Source: Alphaproteobacteria bacterium
Lineage (GTDB): Bacteria > Pseudomonadota > Alphaproteobacteria > CAISOG01
NCBI GenBank assembly: GCA_018883285.1
Contig: VEQJ01000019.1
Coordinates: forward strand, 1-10,898
Length of the DNA: 10,898 nucleotides
Direction: 5' to 3'
In this document: positions 1-7,493 of the stretch, one piece after another
Layout: each line of letters opens with the position of its first letter
How positions within the stretch are numbered: position 1 is the stretch's first letter
Made by a program: the position numbers and the translations under genes
Notes under the pieces: generated by a model
The model's input: only the letters and a program-made list of their open reading frames with translations
Told to the model about the DNA's origin: nothing
The model's database searches: none

Positions 1-56
1 GTTGCCAACAGCAAAACCAACAGCGGGGCAAAGCAGGGGGAAAAGATGGTTTTCAT
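1..56 (-). CDS. bamA: Probable BamA (outer membrane protein assembly factor), N-terminal fragment
   Basis: An ATG on the minus strand at 56 opens a frame that runs off the left edge after 18 full codons. The visible peptide reads MKTIFSPCFAPLLVLLLA: a positive residue followed by a hydrophobic core, which is what the start of a Sec signal peptide looks like. It starts 17 bases after the rseP stop codon. In many proteobacteria the gene after rseP is bamA, the beta-barrel assembly protein of the outer membrane, made with a cleaved signal peptide. The identity is inferred from position and the signal peptide only; no POTRA or barrel sequence is in the window. No good Shine-Dalgarno sequence precedes it, so it may be translated partly by coupling to rseP. 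Confidence 0.55.
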   Translation of the reverse strand, partial: MKTIFSPCFAPLLVLLLA

Positions 57-73
57 GCCAAGCAGACTAAAGC

Positions 74-1219
74 CTACAGCCCGATGAAATCAAGCAGCTT
101 TAATGACCGAATGTCGTTATAGGTCACGAAAACCATCAAACTGGCCACCAGGGCGACACCCACCATCATGCTGTATTCTTGGATTTTCAGCGCCAACGGG
201 CGTCCCCGCAACCCCTCGATGATATAGAAAAACAAATGGCCGCCATCCAGCGCGGGCAGGGGCAGCAGGTTGATAAGCCCCAGGTTGCAGGACAGCAGCA
301 CCAGGAAATACAGCATTTGATCCAGGTTGACCGCGGCATAGTCGCCCGACATTTGGGCGATGCGTAAGGGCCCCCCCAAATCCTCGGCAGAGCGCGCGCC
401 GCGAATAATCTGGCCAATCGCCTTTAGGGTGCCAACCGACAAATCATAGATCTCCACCACTGCCTGGGGAGCGGCGTCAAGCGGGGCGACGGGCACAACC
501 TCAACCCCGTTGGCCTTCACGCCTAGCATGCCGATATATTGTTTGGCGCCAAAACGATCGGTAATTTCCTTAACCACGGGATTAACGGTTTGATTCAGCA
601 CTTGGTCGCCGCGGCGATATTCAATCGCTAGTGGCTCACCAAGTCCAATCTGCACCGACCGCTGCAAATCCTGAAATCGCAACAAACGGCGGCCATTGAC
701 CGACAAAATTTCATCGCCGACCTGGAAACCAGCCTGTTCAGCGGCGGAACCCGCCACCACCTCACTGATGATGGGTTTGGTGATGGTTTGGCCGATAAAG
801 ACAAACATCAGGGTCAGCAGCACCCAGGCGAACAGAAAATTGGCGGCGGGCCCCGCAACAACAATCAAGGCCTTTTGCCGCAAGTTTTTGCCGTGAAAGC
901 TAACCGCCCGCTCCTCAGGCGACATTTTGTTAATATTGTCACTGTCGGGCGTGCTGGCCGCGGTGCTGTCGCCATACATTTTGACATAGCCACCCAGGGG
1001 CAGCAGGGAGAATTTCCAGCGGGTTTGATGGCGATCGTTCCAGCCAAACAATTCGGGCCCAAAGCCAATCGAAAAGACCTCTACCCGCACCCCGCACCAG
1101 CGCGCCGCCAGGAAATGACCAGCCTCATGCACAAACACCAACAGCGTAATGATGCCGATAAAGGGCAGAAAATATTGCTGAATCACATGGAAAATCGACA
1201 TAAAATCCATTAAGGTCAT
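74..1219 (-). CDS. rseP: RIP metalloprotease RseP (site-2 protease family, M50)
   Basis: A 381-residue inner-membrane zinc protease. In characterised relatives it performs intramembrane cleavage of anti-sigma factors such as RseA in the envelope stress response and also clears remnant signal peptides. The zinc motif HEAGH is at residues 31-35 inside the first membrane segment, and the second metal-ligand motif LDGGH is at 324-328 inside a later hydrophobic segment (NLLPLPALDGGH). A hydrophobic segment around 117-143 follows the GPAANF motif. One PDZ domain is recognisable at about 148-215 (AGFQVGDEILSVNG); E. coli RseP is longer and has two, so this is the shorter form. The start used forms an ATGA overlap with the dxr stop; internal Met4 and Met7 are possible alternatives. 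All catalytic residues appear intact. Confidence 0.96.
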   Translation of the reverse strand: MTLMDFMSIFHVIQQYFLPFIGIITLLVFVHEAGHFLAARWCGVRVEVFSIGFGPELFGWNDRHQTRWKFSLLPLGGYVKMYGDSTAASTPDSDNINKMSPEERAVSFHGKNLRQKALIVVAGPAANFLFAWVLLTLMFVFIGQTITKPIISEVVAGSAAEQAGFQVGDEILSVNGRRLLRFQDLQRSVQIGLGEPLAIEYRRGDQVLNQTVNPVVKEITDRFGAKQYIGMLGVKANGVEVVPVAPLDAAPQAVVEIYDLSVGTLKAIGQIIRGARSAEDLGGPLRIAQMSGDYAAVNLDQMLYFLVLLSCNLGLINLLPLPALDGGHLFFYIIEGLRGRPLALKIQEYSMMVGVALVASLMVFVTYNDIRSLKLLDFIGL

Positions 1220-2409
1220 CCTGTAAGCTGTGCGTTTACGGCACGGGGGGTGGGCAAACCGTCATCCGCCAACCGTCGACGAAGTTGCCAATCATAATCC
1301 TGAATATCGGCGAAACTGGTCAGGCTTACAAGGGGAAAATCGGTTAGCGCGCGATCAATCAGGGCGCTGATGCCTAGAAAATCTATCTTCTTTGCCAAAA
1401 AGGCCTCAACCGCCACTTCATTGGCGATGTTGTAGGTCATCATGGCGCTGTGGCCAGCCTGCAAGGCTTGATAGGCCAGGGGCAGGGCAGGAAAGGCGGT
1501 GGTGTCGACCGCTTCGAACTGCAACGCTGGCCATGACCAATCCCGTTGGTGGGCGGGGGCGTCAAAAACTTGCGGCCAGTACAGGGCGTGTTGCAGGGGG
1601 TAGAGCATGTCAGGCGGGCTGGCCAGGGTTAGGCGGCTGCCATTCTTTAGCTGTATCATGGCGTGCACCTGCGCCTGCGGATGCACCAGCACCTCAATTT
1701 GATCCGCGGTCAGGTCAAACAGGCAGGCCGCCTCCATCACCTCTAACCCCTTGTTGGCCAGGGTTGCCGAATCAATGCTGATTTTTCCGCCCATTTTCCA
1801 GACGGGGTGGTTGAGGGCCTGTTGCGGCGTAACCGTGGCCAGCTGTTGCCGATTCCAACCGCGAAAGGGCCCCCCCGATGCGGTAATTGTGACGGATGAC
1901 CAGCATGAACGGGGCAGGGGATTAATAAGCTGAAACAGGCTGTTATGCTCGGAATCCAGGGGGATAATCGCGGTGTTGTGCGCCGCCGTCATCGCCCGCA
2001 ACAATGGCCAGCCACACACGATGCTCTCCTTATTGGCGATGGCCAGCACGCGGGCATTGGCCGCCAGTTCCAGGGTGGTGGCCAGCCCCGCCAAGCCAAC
2101 AATCGCCGACACGGCATAATCAACGGGTATGGCGGCAGCCTCCACCATCGCGCTTGCCCCCGCCGCCACGGTGCAGGATAGTCCAGCCGCCGCCACCGCG
2201 TCTTGCAAATCTTGATAGGCGTTGTCGTCCGCCACCACCAGATGCGCCGCCCCCAACCGTTGCCCCAGGGCTACCAGCGCGGCAACGTCACGGCCAGCGG
2301 TCAACACCTGCACCCGGAAGCGATCGGGATCGGCCAAGGCAACCTGCACCGCCTTGCGTCCCACGCTGCCACTGGCGCCAAAAATCGATAGGGTGAGGGG
2401 GGTGGTCAT
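1216..2409 (-). CDS. dxr: 1-deoxy-D-xylulose 5-phosphate reductoisomerase
   Basis: A 397-residue cytosolic enzyme that converts DXP to 2-C-methyl-D-erythritol 4-phosphate with NADPH, the first committed step of the MEP isoprenoid pathway. The N-terminal Rossmann motif GASGSVG is at 11-17. Then come ANKES (125-129), the metal-binding DSEHN (D152, E154), TASGGPFR (176-183), and the substrate-binding block with HPVWKMGGKIS from 201 and DSATLANKGLE from 213, which contains the conserved H201, N219, K220 and E223. VHPQ and ASPPDM follow in the expected order. Length matches the family. It overlaps cdsA upstream and rseP downstream by four bases each (ATGA), pointing to translational coupling. Its product line feeds UppS, encoded two genes upstream. 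Confidence 0.97.
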   Translation of the reverse strand: MTTPLTLSIFGASGSVGRKAVQVALADPDRFRVQVLTAGRDVAALVALGQRLGAAHLVVADDNAYQDLQDAVAAAGLSCTVAAGASAMVEAAAIPVDYAVSAIVGLAGLATTLELAANARVLAIANKESIVCGWPLLRAMTAAHNTAIIPLDSEHNSLFQLINPLPRSCWSSVTITASGGPFRGWNRQQLATVTPQQALNHPVWKMGGKISIDSATLANKGLEVMEAACLFDLTADQIEVLVHPQAQVHAMIQLKNGSRLTLASPPDMLYPLQHALYWPQVFDAPAHQRDWSWPALQFEAVDTTAFPALPLAYQALQAGHSAMMTYNIANEVAVEAFLAKKIDFLGISALIDRALTDFPLVSLTSFADIQDYDWQLRRRLADDGLPTPRAVNAQLTG

Positions 2410-3206
2410 GGCGATCCCCCAGCCAGAAACAGTTCAATTGTTAGATCAAGAATCAGGCCATTGTATTGCATCAGGGCGATGGCGGGCATGACCAACAATT
2501 GGCTATCCAGGCGATCCAACACCCCGCCATGACCAGGAATCAGATGGCCGCTGTCTTTGCTGTTGCACAAACGCTTGAAATAAGATTCCAACAGGTCGCC
2601 CGCTTGCACCAACAATACCAGGGCAAAAACCAGAAAAAAACACAGCCAAAACAGGATGGGTTGGTTAAAAAGAATCTTGATCCAGATTGATATATCCTTT
2701 TCCTCAGTCAAAAAGAACACGATTAACACCGTTGCAATGCCGCACAGCGATCCGCTGATGGTTTTGCCTGGGCTGATGGATGGAGCCAGCTTTCGCCCAC
2801 CAATAAGCCGCCCGCCTATATAACAACCAACGTCGTTCAGGATAATTAACAGCAGGGTGTACAGATACAGCGCGAGGCCAGAATCGGATTCTGTAGCATA
2901 GGGGGTCAACAACCAGGCTATGGCGGCCATGTAGCTGCCCAATACCGCCGTTACCGCCGTGACCATCGCCAGCCGTTGCCCCAGGCGGCGGTCAGGCCAC
3001 CATCGACGAATCAGGCTAACCGCCTCCCAAATCATTAACGGAAATACCACCAGCACATGGGCGGCCAGCAGCCAAAGATGCCCCAGCCACAACAGGCCAA
3101 CCACGGCGGCAATCAGCACCAGGGATGATAAAAACCGCAGCCGTAAATCACAAAACCTGGCGCCGCCAGGTGATGATATGGGGGGCGTCACGGCAGAACC
3201 GCTCAT
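2406..3206 (-). CDS. cdsA: Phosphatidate cytidylyltransferase (CDP-diacylglycerol synthase)
   Basis: A 266-residue polytopic inner-membrane enzyme that makes CDP-diacylglycerol from phosphatidic acid and CTP, the branch point for phospholipid synthesis. The diagnostic CDP-DAG synthase signature covers residues 208-234, with the core KDSGHLIPGHGGVLDRLD fully conserved, including both Asp residues near the metal and CTP site. Several strongly hydrophobic stretches (about 25-65, 78-100, 110-130, 155-170, 180-205) fit a multi-span membrane protein. ATGA overlaps link it to uppS upstream and dxr downstream. The first 20 or so residues are Ser/Pro/Gly-rich and probably cytoplasmic. A second copper-type or CdsB paralogue is unlikely given the exact signature and operon position. 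Confidence 0.96.
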   Translation of the reverse strand: MSGSAVTPPISSPGGARFCDLRLRFLSSLVLIAAVVGLLWLGHLWLLAAHVLVVFPLMIWEAVSLIRRWWPDRRLGQRLAMVTAVTAVLGSYMAAIAWLLTPYATESDSGLALYLYTLLLIILNDVGCYIGGRLIGGRKLAPSISPGKTISGSLCGIATVLIVFFLTEEKDISIWIKILFNQPILFWLCFFLVFALVLLVQAGDLLESYFKRLCNSKDSGHLIPGHGGVLDRLDSQLLVMPAIALMQYNGLILDLTIELFLAGGSP

Positions 3207-3922
3207 CCCACCACGGCGCCAAAGCGCCGATCCCGCTGGCTATAGTGGGTCAGGGCGCTTGCCAACTCCGCCTCGTCAAAATCAGGCCACAGCACGTCCA
3301 TAAACACCATTTCGGCATAGGCCATCTGCCACAACAAAAAGTTGCTGACGCGAATTTCGCCGCTGGTGCGGATAATCAGATCGGGATCGGGCAGGTCGCC
3401 CGTGCTGAGGAAGCGGCCAAAACTGGTGGTGTCGATGTCATCCAGCTTCAGCTCCCCCCGCTGCACCAGGCAGATCATCTGCTTAAAGGACTGCACGATA
3501 TCCTGCCGCCCGCCATAGGACAGCGCCAGGGTTAGGTGCAGGCGGTCATTGTCCGCGGTTTGTGCCTCAACAGCGTTCATCAACTGCACAATGTCATGGG
3601 GAAAGCGTTCACGCTCTCCAATAATGCGCAGCCGTACCCCCTGGGCATGCAGCTCCGCCGCCTCAGCCCGCAGATAGCGCCGCAGCATGCTGACCAAAAA
3701 GGCCACCTCCATCTGGGGGCGCGACCAGTTTTCTGAAGAAAAGCCGAATAGGGTGACACAGCGCACCCCCTGAGCCATGGCGGCCTTGACGGTGCGGCGA
3801 ACCGCCTCCACCCCCTGACGGTGGCCTGCCGTGCGGGGCAGCCCCCGTTTTTTTGCCCAGCGGCCATTGCCATCCATGATAATGGCCACATGCTGAGGAA
3901 TGGGGGCAGAATTGATGGACAC
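3203..3922 (-). CDS. uppS: Di-trans,poly-cis undecaprenyl-diphosphate synthase (isoprenyl transferase), GTG start
   Basis: A 239-residue cis-prenyltransferase that extends farnesyl diphosphate with isopentenyl diphosphate to C55-PP, the lipid carrier for peptidoglycan and other envelope polymers. The first conserved block HVAIIMDGNGRWAKKRG starts at residue 11 and includes the catalytic Asp17 (D26 in E. coli). FSSENW is at 61-66, ALSYGGRQDI near 133-142, and the C-terminal signature with RTSGE (185-189), R191 and SNFLLWQ (193-199) is complete. The start is GTG (CAC at 3920-3922 on the plus strand), which puts the conserved block at the normal distance from the N-terminus. The spacer before it is extremely C-rich, with only AGG about 8 bases upstream as a weak ribosome binding site. 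Its stop overlaps the cdsA start (ATGA). Confidence 0.97.
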   Translation of the reverse strand: MSINSAPIPQHVAIIMDGNGRWAKKRGLPRTAGHRQGVEAVRRTVKAAMAQGVRCVTLFGFSSENWSRPQMEVAFLVSMLRRYLRAEAAELHAQGVRLRIIGERERFPHDIVQLMNAVEAQTADNDRLHLTLALSYGGRQDIVQSFKQMICLVQRGELKLDDIDTTSFGRFLSTGDLPDPDLIIRTSGEIRVSNFLLWQMAYAEMVFMDVLWPDFDEAELASALTHYSQRDRRFGAVVG

Positions 3923-3972
3923 CGCAAAGCCTAAAGGGGGGGGGTGGTTGGGGTAGTGGTGGTGGCAGACAG
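3923..3972 (-). promoter_or_regulatory. C-rich, G-poor spacer with a C9 run between frr and uppS
   Basis: In the transcript this 50-base spacer has 26 C and only 6 G by hand count. It contains CCACCACCACTACCCC and then a run of nine C (G9 on the plus strand, 3936-3944). C-rich, G-poor, unstructured RNA is the kind of sequence Rho loads on, and a nine-base homopolymer is prone to slippage. Both roles are inferred; no function is shown. It also leaves uppS with a poor ribosome binding site. Confidence 0.35.
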
Positions 3973-4530
3973 CTAAACGTGCAGGATTTCTTTTTCTTTG
4001 TCGCTAAGAATTTCATCAATCTTTTTAATCATCTCATCGGTCAGCTTTTGGATGTCTTCGCCAGCTTTGCGCTCTTCATCCTCTGAGATTTCCTTAGCCT
4101 TTTGATGCTTTTTGACTTGTTCCATCCCATCGCGGCGGACGTTGCGAATCGCCACCCGTGCCCCCTCAGCGTATTTGGCGGCAACCTTAACCAGCTCGGC
4201 GCGACGTTCACTGGTCATCTCTGGCAACATGACGCGCACGATCTGAGCATCGGCGACGGGGTTGACGCCCAAATTGGCATCGCGAATGGCTTTTTCCACC
4301 AGCTTCACCATGCCCTTGTCCCACACCTGCACGGTTAACAGGCGGGCTTCGGGCACGCTGACGGTGCCAACCTGGCTGATTGGCATCAGGCTGCCATAGG
4401 CATCGACCTTAACATGTTCCAGCAGGGCGGGGTTGGCACGACCGGTTCGCAGCCCCGTGTATTCCTTACGCAGGGAGTCCAAGCCCGCGTTCATTCTTTT
4501 TTTTAGGTCTTCATGGATTTCAGCTAGCAT
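3973..4530 (-). CDS. frr: Ribosome recycling factor
   Basis: A 185-residue cytosolic protein that, with EF-G, splits the post-termination ribosome into subunits. Length equals that of the family (185 in E. coli). The conserved LRTGRANPALL begins at residue 27 in the first long helix. It is followed by the small beta domain with VPEARLLTVQVWDK and the C-terminal helices with LPEMTSERRAELVK and the basic RVAIRNVRRD, which form the elongated helix bundle that mimics a tRNA. An AAGG about 10 bases before the ATG can serve as the ribosome binding site. It lies 42 bases after pyrH, the usual bacterial neighbour pair, and 50 bases before uppS. Confidence 0.98.
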   Translation of the reverse strand: MLAEIHEDLKKRMNAGLDSLRKEYTGLRTGRANPALLEHVKVDAYGSLMPISQVGTVSVPEARLLTVQVWDKGMVKLVEKAIRDANLGVNPVADAQIVRVMLPEMTSERRAELVKVAAKYAEGARVAIRNVRRDGMEQVKKHQKAKEISEDEERKAGEDIQKLTDEMIKKIDEILSDKEKEILHV

Positions 4531-4572
4531 CGTTGGGTACCTTGGTTCATGAGTGTTTTGGATGATGGGGGA

Positions 4573-5358
4573 TTAGTTGTGAATCAGGGTGTAATGGCCG
4601 CGCCCTTGCAGCACTTCGGCCAACATGCCATCCGTGAAGATAGAGCACACCAAAATCGGAATGTTGTTTTCCCGCGCCAGGGCGATGGCGGGGGCATCCA
4701 TCACCTTAAGGTCGTTGGCCAACACCTGCTTAAACAACAGTTTTTCATAGCGCACCGCATTGGGGTGTTTGACGGGGTCAGCCGAATAAACGCCATCAAC
4801 CTTAGTGGCTTTGATTAGGGCGTTGCAGCCCATTTCTGAGGCGCGCAGGGCGGCGGCGGTGTCGGTGGTGAAGAACGGGTTGCCCGTACCCGCCGCAAAA
4901 ATGACCACGCGCCCCTTTTCCATATGGCGAACCGCACGGCGGCGGATATAGGGCTCTGACACCGTCAGCATCGGAATCGCCGACAGAACACGGGTTTGGA
5001 TGCCGTGCTTTTCCAACATGGACTGCATGGCTAACGCATTAATGATGGTCGCCAGCATGCCCATATAGTCGCCCGTCGCCCGCTCAATCCCCATATCGGC
5101 ACCCGACACACACCGAAAGATGTTGCCGCCGCCAACCACCAAACAAACCTGCACCCCCAATTGGCTGACGGAGGTTATCTGGCGCGCCAGATGCTCCATC
5201 ATCGCCACGTCAATGCCATAGTCCTGGTTGCCCAGCAACGCCTCACCCGACAGCTTAATCAGAACCCGTTTATAGGGCAGCTCTGATACATCCTTAACCG
5301 CAACGGCATTCTTTGGCGAAGCGATGGGTTGTGGCGCTGTGGCAGCTGGCTGAGGCAT
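4573..5358 (-). CDS. pyrH: UMP kinase, with an N-terminal Pro/Ala-rich extension
   Basis: A 261-residue cytosolic kinase of the amino-acid-kinase fold that phosphorylates UMP to UDP with ATP; in bacteria it is a hexamer regulated by GTP and UTP. Motifs in order: KLSGEAL (35-41), GGGNIFR (76-82), GDYMGMLAT with surrounding helix (97-104), [18 protein letters not shown] (156-173) and [12 protein letters not shown] (184-195). The catalytic core starts near residue 29, so the first 28 residues ([17 protein letters not shown] and onwards) are an extension over the roughly 240-residue E. coli enzyme. The start is supported by CAGGA about 10 bases upstream. Translation from a later non-ATG codon cannot be ruled out. 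It lies between tsf and frr as in many bacteria. Confidence 0.97.
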   Translation of the reverse strand: MPQPAATAPQPIASPKNAVAVKDVSELPYKRVLIKLSGEALLGNQDYGIDVAMMEHLARQITSVSQLGVQVCLVVGGGNIFRCVSGADMGIERATGDYMGMLATIINALAMQSMLEKHGIQTRVLSAIPMLTVSEPYIRRRAVRHMEKGRVVIFAAGTGNPFFTTDTAAALRASEMGCNALIKATKVDGVYSADPVKHPNAVRYEKLLFKQVLANDLKVMDAPAIALARENNIPILVCSIFTDGMLAEVLQGRGHYTLIHN

Positions 5359-5404
5359 GGTGGCTTTATCCTGTAAGTGTTGTTAGGAAATGGCAAAACA
5401 ACGC

Positions 5405-6343
5405 TTAGGCGCGCATTTGCGCCGCAACCTCTTCGGCAAAGTTGTTGGTGGCACGTTCAATGCCTTCACCCAGGACGAAACGGACGAAATCCACTACCTT
5501 GACCGATTTACCGCTGGCCTTGGCAAAGGCTTCGATGTGATCCTTAACCTTAATGCTGGGATCCATCACCAGGGATTGCTCCAACAGCACGCTTTCCTCA
5601 TAGAATTTCTGCAAACGGCCGACAATCATTTTCTCGATTACTTCGGCGGGTTTGCCAGAGCTGGCCGCCTGATCACGCAGGATTGAACGTTCCCGCTCCA
5701 CCACTTCGGCGGGCAGGCTGTCGGGACTGATGGATTGTGGGTTGGCGGCGGCCACATGCATGGCCAACTGTTTGCCCAAAGCTTCCAATTCGTCTTGGTT
5801 GGCTTCTGATTCCAACACGACCAGCACGCCCATTTTGCCCAGCCCGGGCGCAACAGCGTTATGGATATATCCGACAACCACGCCTGGATTAATTTGGAAA
5901 TAGGTGGTGCGGCGCAGCTGCATATTCTCACCGATTTTGGCAACCAGATGGGTGAGCACTTCTTCAACCGTGCTGCCACTTGGGGTTTTGCCAGCCTTAA
6001 TGCCATCGGCATCGCCCTTGGCGGTCACGGCGATGGTGGCGGCGGCGGAAACCAGCCCCTGAAACTCTTCATTGGTAGCAATAAAGTCGGTTTCGGCGTT
6101 AATTTCTACCAGGGCACCCTGACCGCCACGACCATCCTTACTGGTGGCCAGGCCAATCAGACCCTCGGCGGCGGTACGGTCAGCCTTTTTGGCGGCGGCC
6201 GCCAAGCCTTTTTTGCGCAGCCACAGGGTGGCCTCTTCAAAATTGTTGCCGGTTTCGGTAAGGGCTTTTTTGCAATCCATCATACCGGCGCCGGTGGCTT
6301 CACGCAGCTGGCGAACGGATTCGGCATTGATAACAACAGTCAT
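5405..6343 (-). CDS. tsf: Elongation factor Ts
   Basis: A 312-residue guanine nucleotide exchange factor for EF-Tu. The N-terminal UBA-like domain covers about 1-55, with signature LREATGAGMMDCKKAL at 13-28. LRKKGLAAAAKKADRTAAEG (42-61) leads into the core, and ETDFIATN (84-91) holds the Asp-Phe pair that inserts into the EF-Tu magnesium site (TDFV in E. coli). The rest is the expected two-lobed core and dimerisation region, ending near RFVLGEGIERATNNFAEEVAAQ. The start is well supported by AGGAG seven bases upstream of the ATG. It follows rpsB by only 24 bases without a terminator, so the two are almost certainly co-transcribed, which matches balanced production of S2 and EF-Ts. Confidence 0.98.
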   Translation of the reverse strand: MTVVINAESVRQLREATGAGMMDCKKALTETGNNFEEATLWLRKKGLAAAAKKADRTAAEGLIGLATSKDGRGGQGALVEINAETDFIATNEEFQGLVSAAATIAVTAKGDADGIKAGKTPSGSTVEEVLTHLVAKIGENMQLRRTTYFQINPGVVVGYIHNAVAPGLGKMGVLVVLESEANQDELEALGKQLAMHVAAANPQSISPDSLPAEVVERERSILRDQAASSGKPAEVIEKMIVGRLQKFYEESVLLEQSLVMDPSIKVKDHIEAFAKASGKSVKVVDFVRFVLGEGIERATNNFAEEVAAQMRA

Positions 6344-6350
6344 ATTTTCT

Positions 6351-6355
6351 CTCCT
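6351..6355 (-). promoter_or_regulatory. Strong ribosome binding site of tsf
   Basis: AGGAG on the minus strand lies seven bases upstream of the tsf ATG. It is the clearest Shine-Dalgarno match in the window and fits the high synthesis rate expected of EF-Ts. Confidence 0.8.
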
Positions 6356-6367
6356 AAATGTTTGATA

Positions 6368-7261
6368 TTAGCCGTTGGCGGCCACGGATTGGGATGGGGG
6401 TTCTTCATCGCTGCTTGGTGCGTCAGCAGCTGTCTCCACAGGGGCAGCGGCAGCCTGGTCATTAGAGGCTGGGGCGGCGGCCGCATCAGCCGTATTTTTG
6501 GGCGACGATTTTGCGGAACCCTTAGCTTTTGACTCTTTGCCTTCTTTGCCCTCTTTGGCTTCAACAACAGAGTATTCTGCCTGCAGCCCAGCCAACACGG
6601 CCTGGGCAATCAGGTCGCCGTAAAGGGCGATGGCACGGCCAGAGTCGTCATTGCCAGGAATGGGATAGGTGATACCGTCGGGATCGCTGTTGCTGTCCAA
6701 AATCGCCACCACGGGAATGCCCAGCTTGTTGGCCTCCTTAACGGCGGTTGCCTCACGGTTGGTATCGATGATGAACAGCATGTCTGGCACGCCGCCCATT
6801 TCGCGGATACCGCCCAGCGACAGTTCAAATTTGTTGCGCGCACGATCCAAATTCAGCTGTTCTTTTTTGGTGAAGCCTTCTGGATTGGCCAGACGGTCTT
6901 CTGTTTCGCGCAGGGATTTGATGGAGCGTGATACGGTTTGCCAGTTGGTCAGCGTACCACCCAACCAGCGGTGATTGACATAGTATTGTCCGCACCGTTT
7001 GGCTGAATCGGCAACAACGGGGCTGGCCTGACGCTTGGTGCCGACAATCAACAGGCGGCCACCGCGGGCGGCGTTATCCTTAATGGCCTCCAGCGCGCGG
7101 TAAAGCAGGGGGATGGTTTGCTGCAGATCAATAATGTGGGTGTTGTTGCGCACACCAAAAATGTAGGTGCCCATTTTGGGGTTCCAACGACGGACATGGT
7201 GGCCAAAATGTACGCCCGCTTCGAAAAGTTGACGCATGCTGAAGTCTGGTAGATTGCTCAT
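6368..7261 (-). CDS. rpsB: 30S ribosomal protein S2, with a long low-complexity C-terminal tail
   Basis: A 297-residue small-subunit protein needed for joining S1 and for late 30S assembly. The S2 fold covers about 1-232: [15 protein letters not shown] (8-22), [12 protein letters not shown] (25-36), GTKRQA (74-79), [12 protein letters not shown] (96-107), the second signature starting [13 protein letters not shown] (159-171), and [14 protein letters not shown] (181-194). Residues 233-297 form an extension that is first basic ([12 protein letters not shown]), then Ala-rich and acidic, ending VAANG. E. coli S2 has 241 residues; longer tails are known in alphaproteobacterial S2. The frame is open upstream to 7375, but the start at 7261 gives the conserved N-terminus and has GGAAGG about 10 bases upstream, so the longer reading was rejected. 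It is the first gene of the operon. Confidence 0.97.
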   Translation of the reverse strand: MSNLPDFSMRQLFEAGVHFGHHVRRWNPKMGTYIFGVRNNTHIIDLQQTIPLLYRALEAIKDNAARGGRLLIVGTKRQASPVVADSAKRCGQYYVNHRWLGGTLTNWQTVSRSIKSLRETEDRLANPEGFTKKEQLNLDRARNKFELSLGGIREMGGVPDMLFIIDTNREATAVKEANKLGIPVVAILDSNSDPDGITYPIPGNDDSGRAIALYGDLIAQAVLAGLQAEYSVVEAKEGKEGKESKAKGSAKSSPKNTADAAAAPASNDQAAAAPVETAADAPSSDEEPPSQSVAANG

Positions 7262-7366
7262 AGGTTTGTTGCCTTCCGGTTGTGCCTGACGGTGCGTTGC
7301 CCCCAAGCCATCCTTGCGGAATAACCCAGATGGGGACCGGAATTTGTGGTCAAGACCACTGCACCG
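7262..7366 (-). promoter_or_regulatory. Structured rpsB leader with a stem that can mask the ribosome binding site
   Basis: In the transcript a seven-base sequence UUCCGGU (plus-strand 7336-7342) is fully complementary to ACCGGAA (plus-strand 7274-7280). The latter overlaps the GGAAGG Shine-Dalgarno sequence of rpsB (7272-7277). Inside this outer pairing, CCATC and GATGG (plus-strand copies 7308-7312 and 7329-7333) can form a nested stem, with a CCCC/GGGG pairing as competitor. Further upstream is the inverted repeat GTGGTC-AA-GACCAC (7346-7359). S2 is known to repress its own operon through the leader in E. coli; that this leader does the same is inference from the pairing. Confidence 0.45.
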
Positions 7367-7373
7367 CTGTGAC

Positions 7374-7401
7374 ATAGTTAAGTGTTACGATGGTAAACCA
7401 A
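7374..7401 (-). promoter_or_regulatory. Candidate rpsB operon promoter
   Basis: Reading the minus strand, TTGGTT (7401-7396) and AACTAT (7379-7374) are separated by 16 bases. The match to sigma-70 consensus is only moderate. It is listed because it would start the transcript near 7367, just upstream of the structured leader, and because no better pair was seen before rpsB. Confidence 0.3.
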
Positions 7402-7493
7402 GAACCCTTAGCCAACTTTGCCCACCTTGGCAAGCCCCCTGTGGGTGTTTTAGGACGGGTGGGTGCAGTTTCGGTGTTGTTTTTGGATGCGGC

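Noticed and set aside
788..1213. A 141-codon plus-strand frame antisense to rseP
   Set aside because: It lies fully within rseP, whose motifs are all intact, and its product shows no recognisable domain.
3936..3968. Possible G-quadruplex on the plus strand near the G9 run
   Set aside because: Only the G9 run and one GGGG supply tracts of three or more; the remaining tracts are GG, so a stable three-layer quadruplex is not well supported.
5408..5423. GGCGC-GCATTT-GCGCC inverted repeat at the end of tsf
   Set aside because: It is short, lies in the last codons of tsf, lacks a T-run, and pyrH follows closely in the same operon, so it is unlikely to be a terminator.
5861..6532. A 223-codon plus-strand frame antisense to tsf and the end of rpsB
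   Set aside because: It is Gly-rich, spans two well-identified genes and their spacer, and has no family resemblance. It reflects the GC-rich codon pattern of the opposite strand.
7262..7375. Upstream in-frame extension of rpsB by 38 codons
   Set aside because: The extension ([15 protein letters not shown]...) has no S2 resemblance, and the start at 7261 has both the conserved N-terminus and a ribosome binding site.
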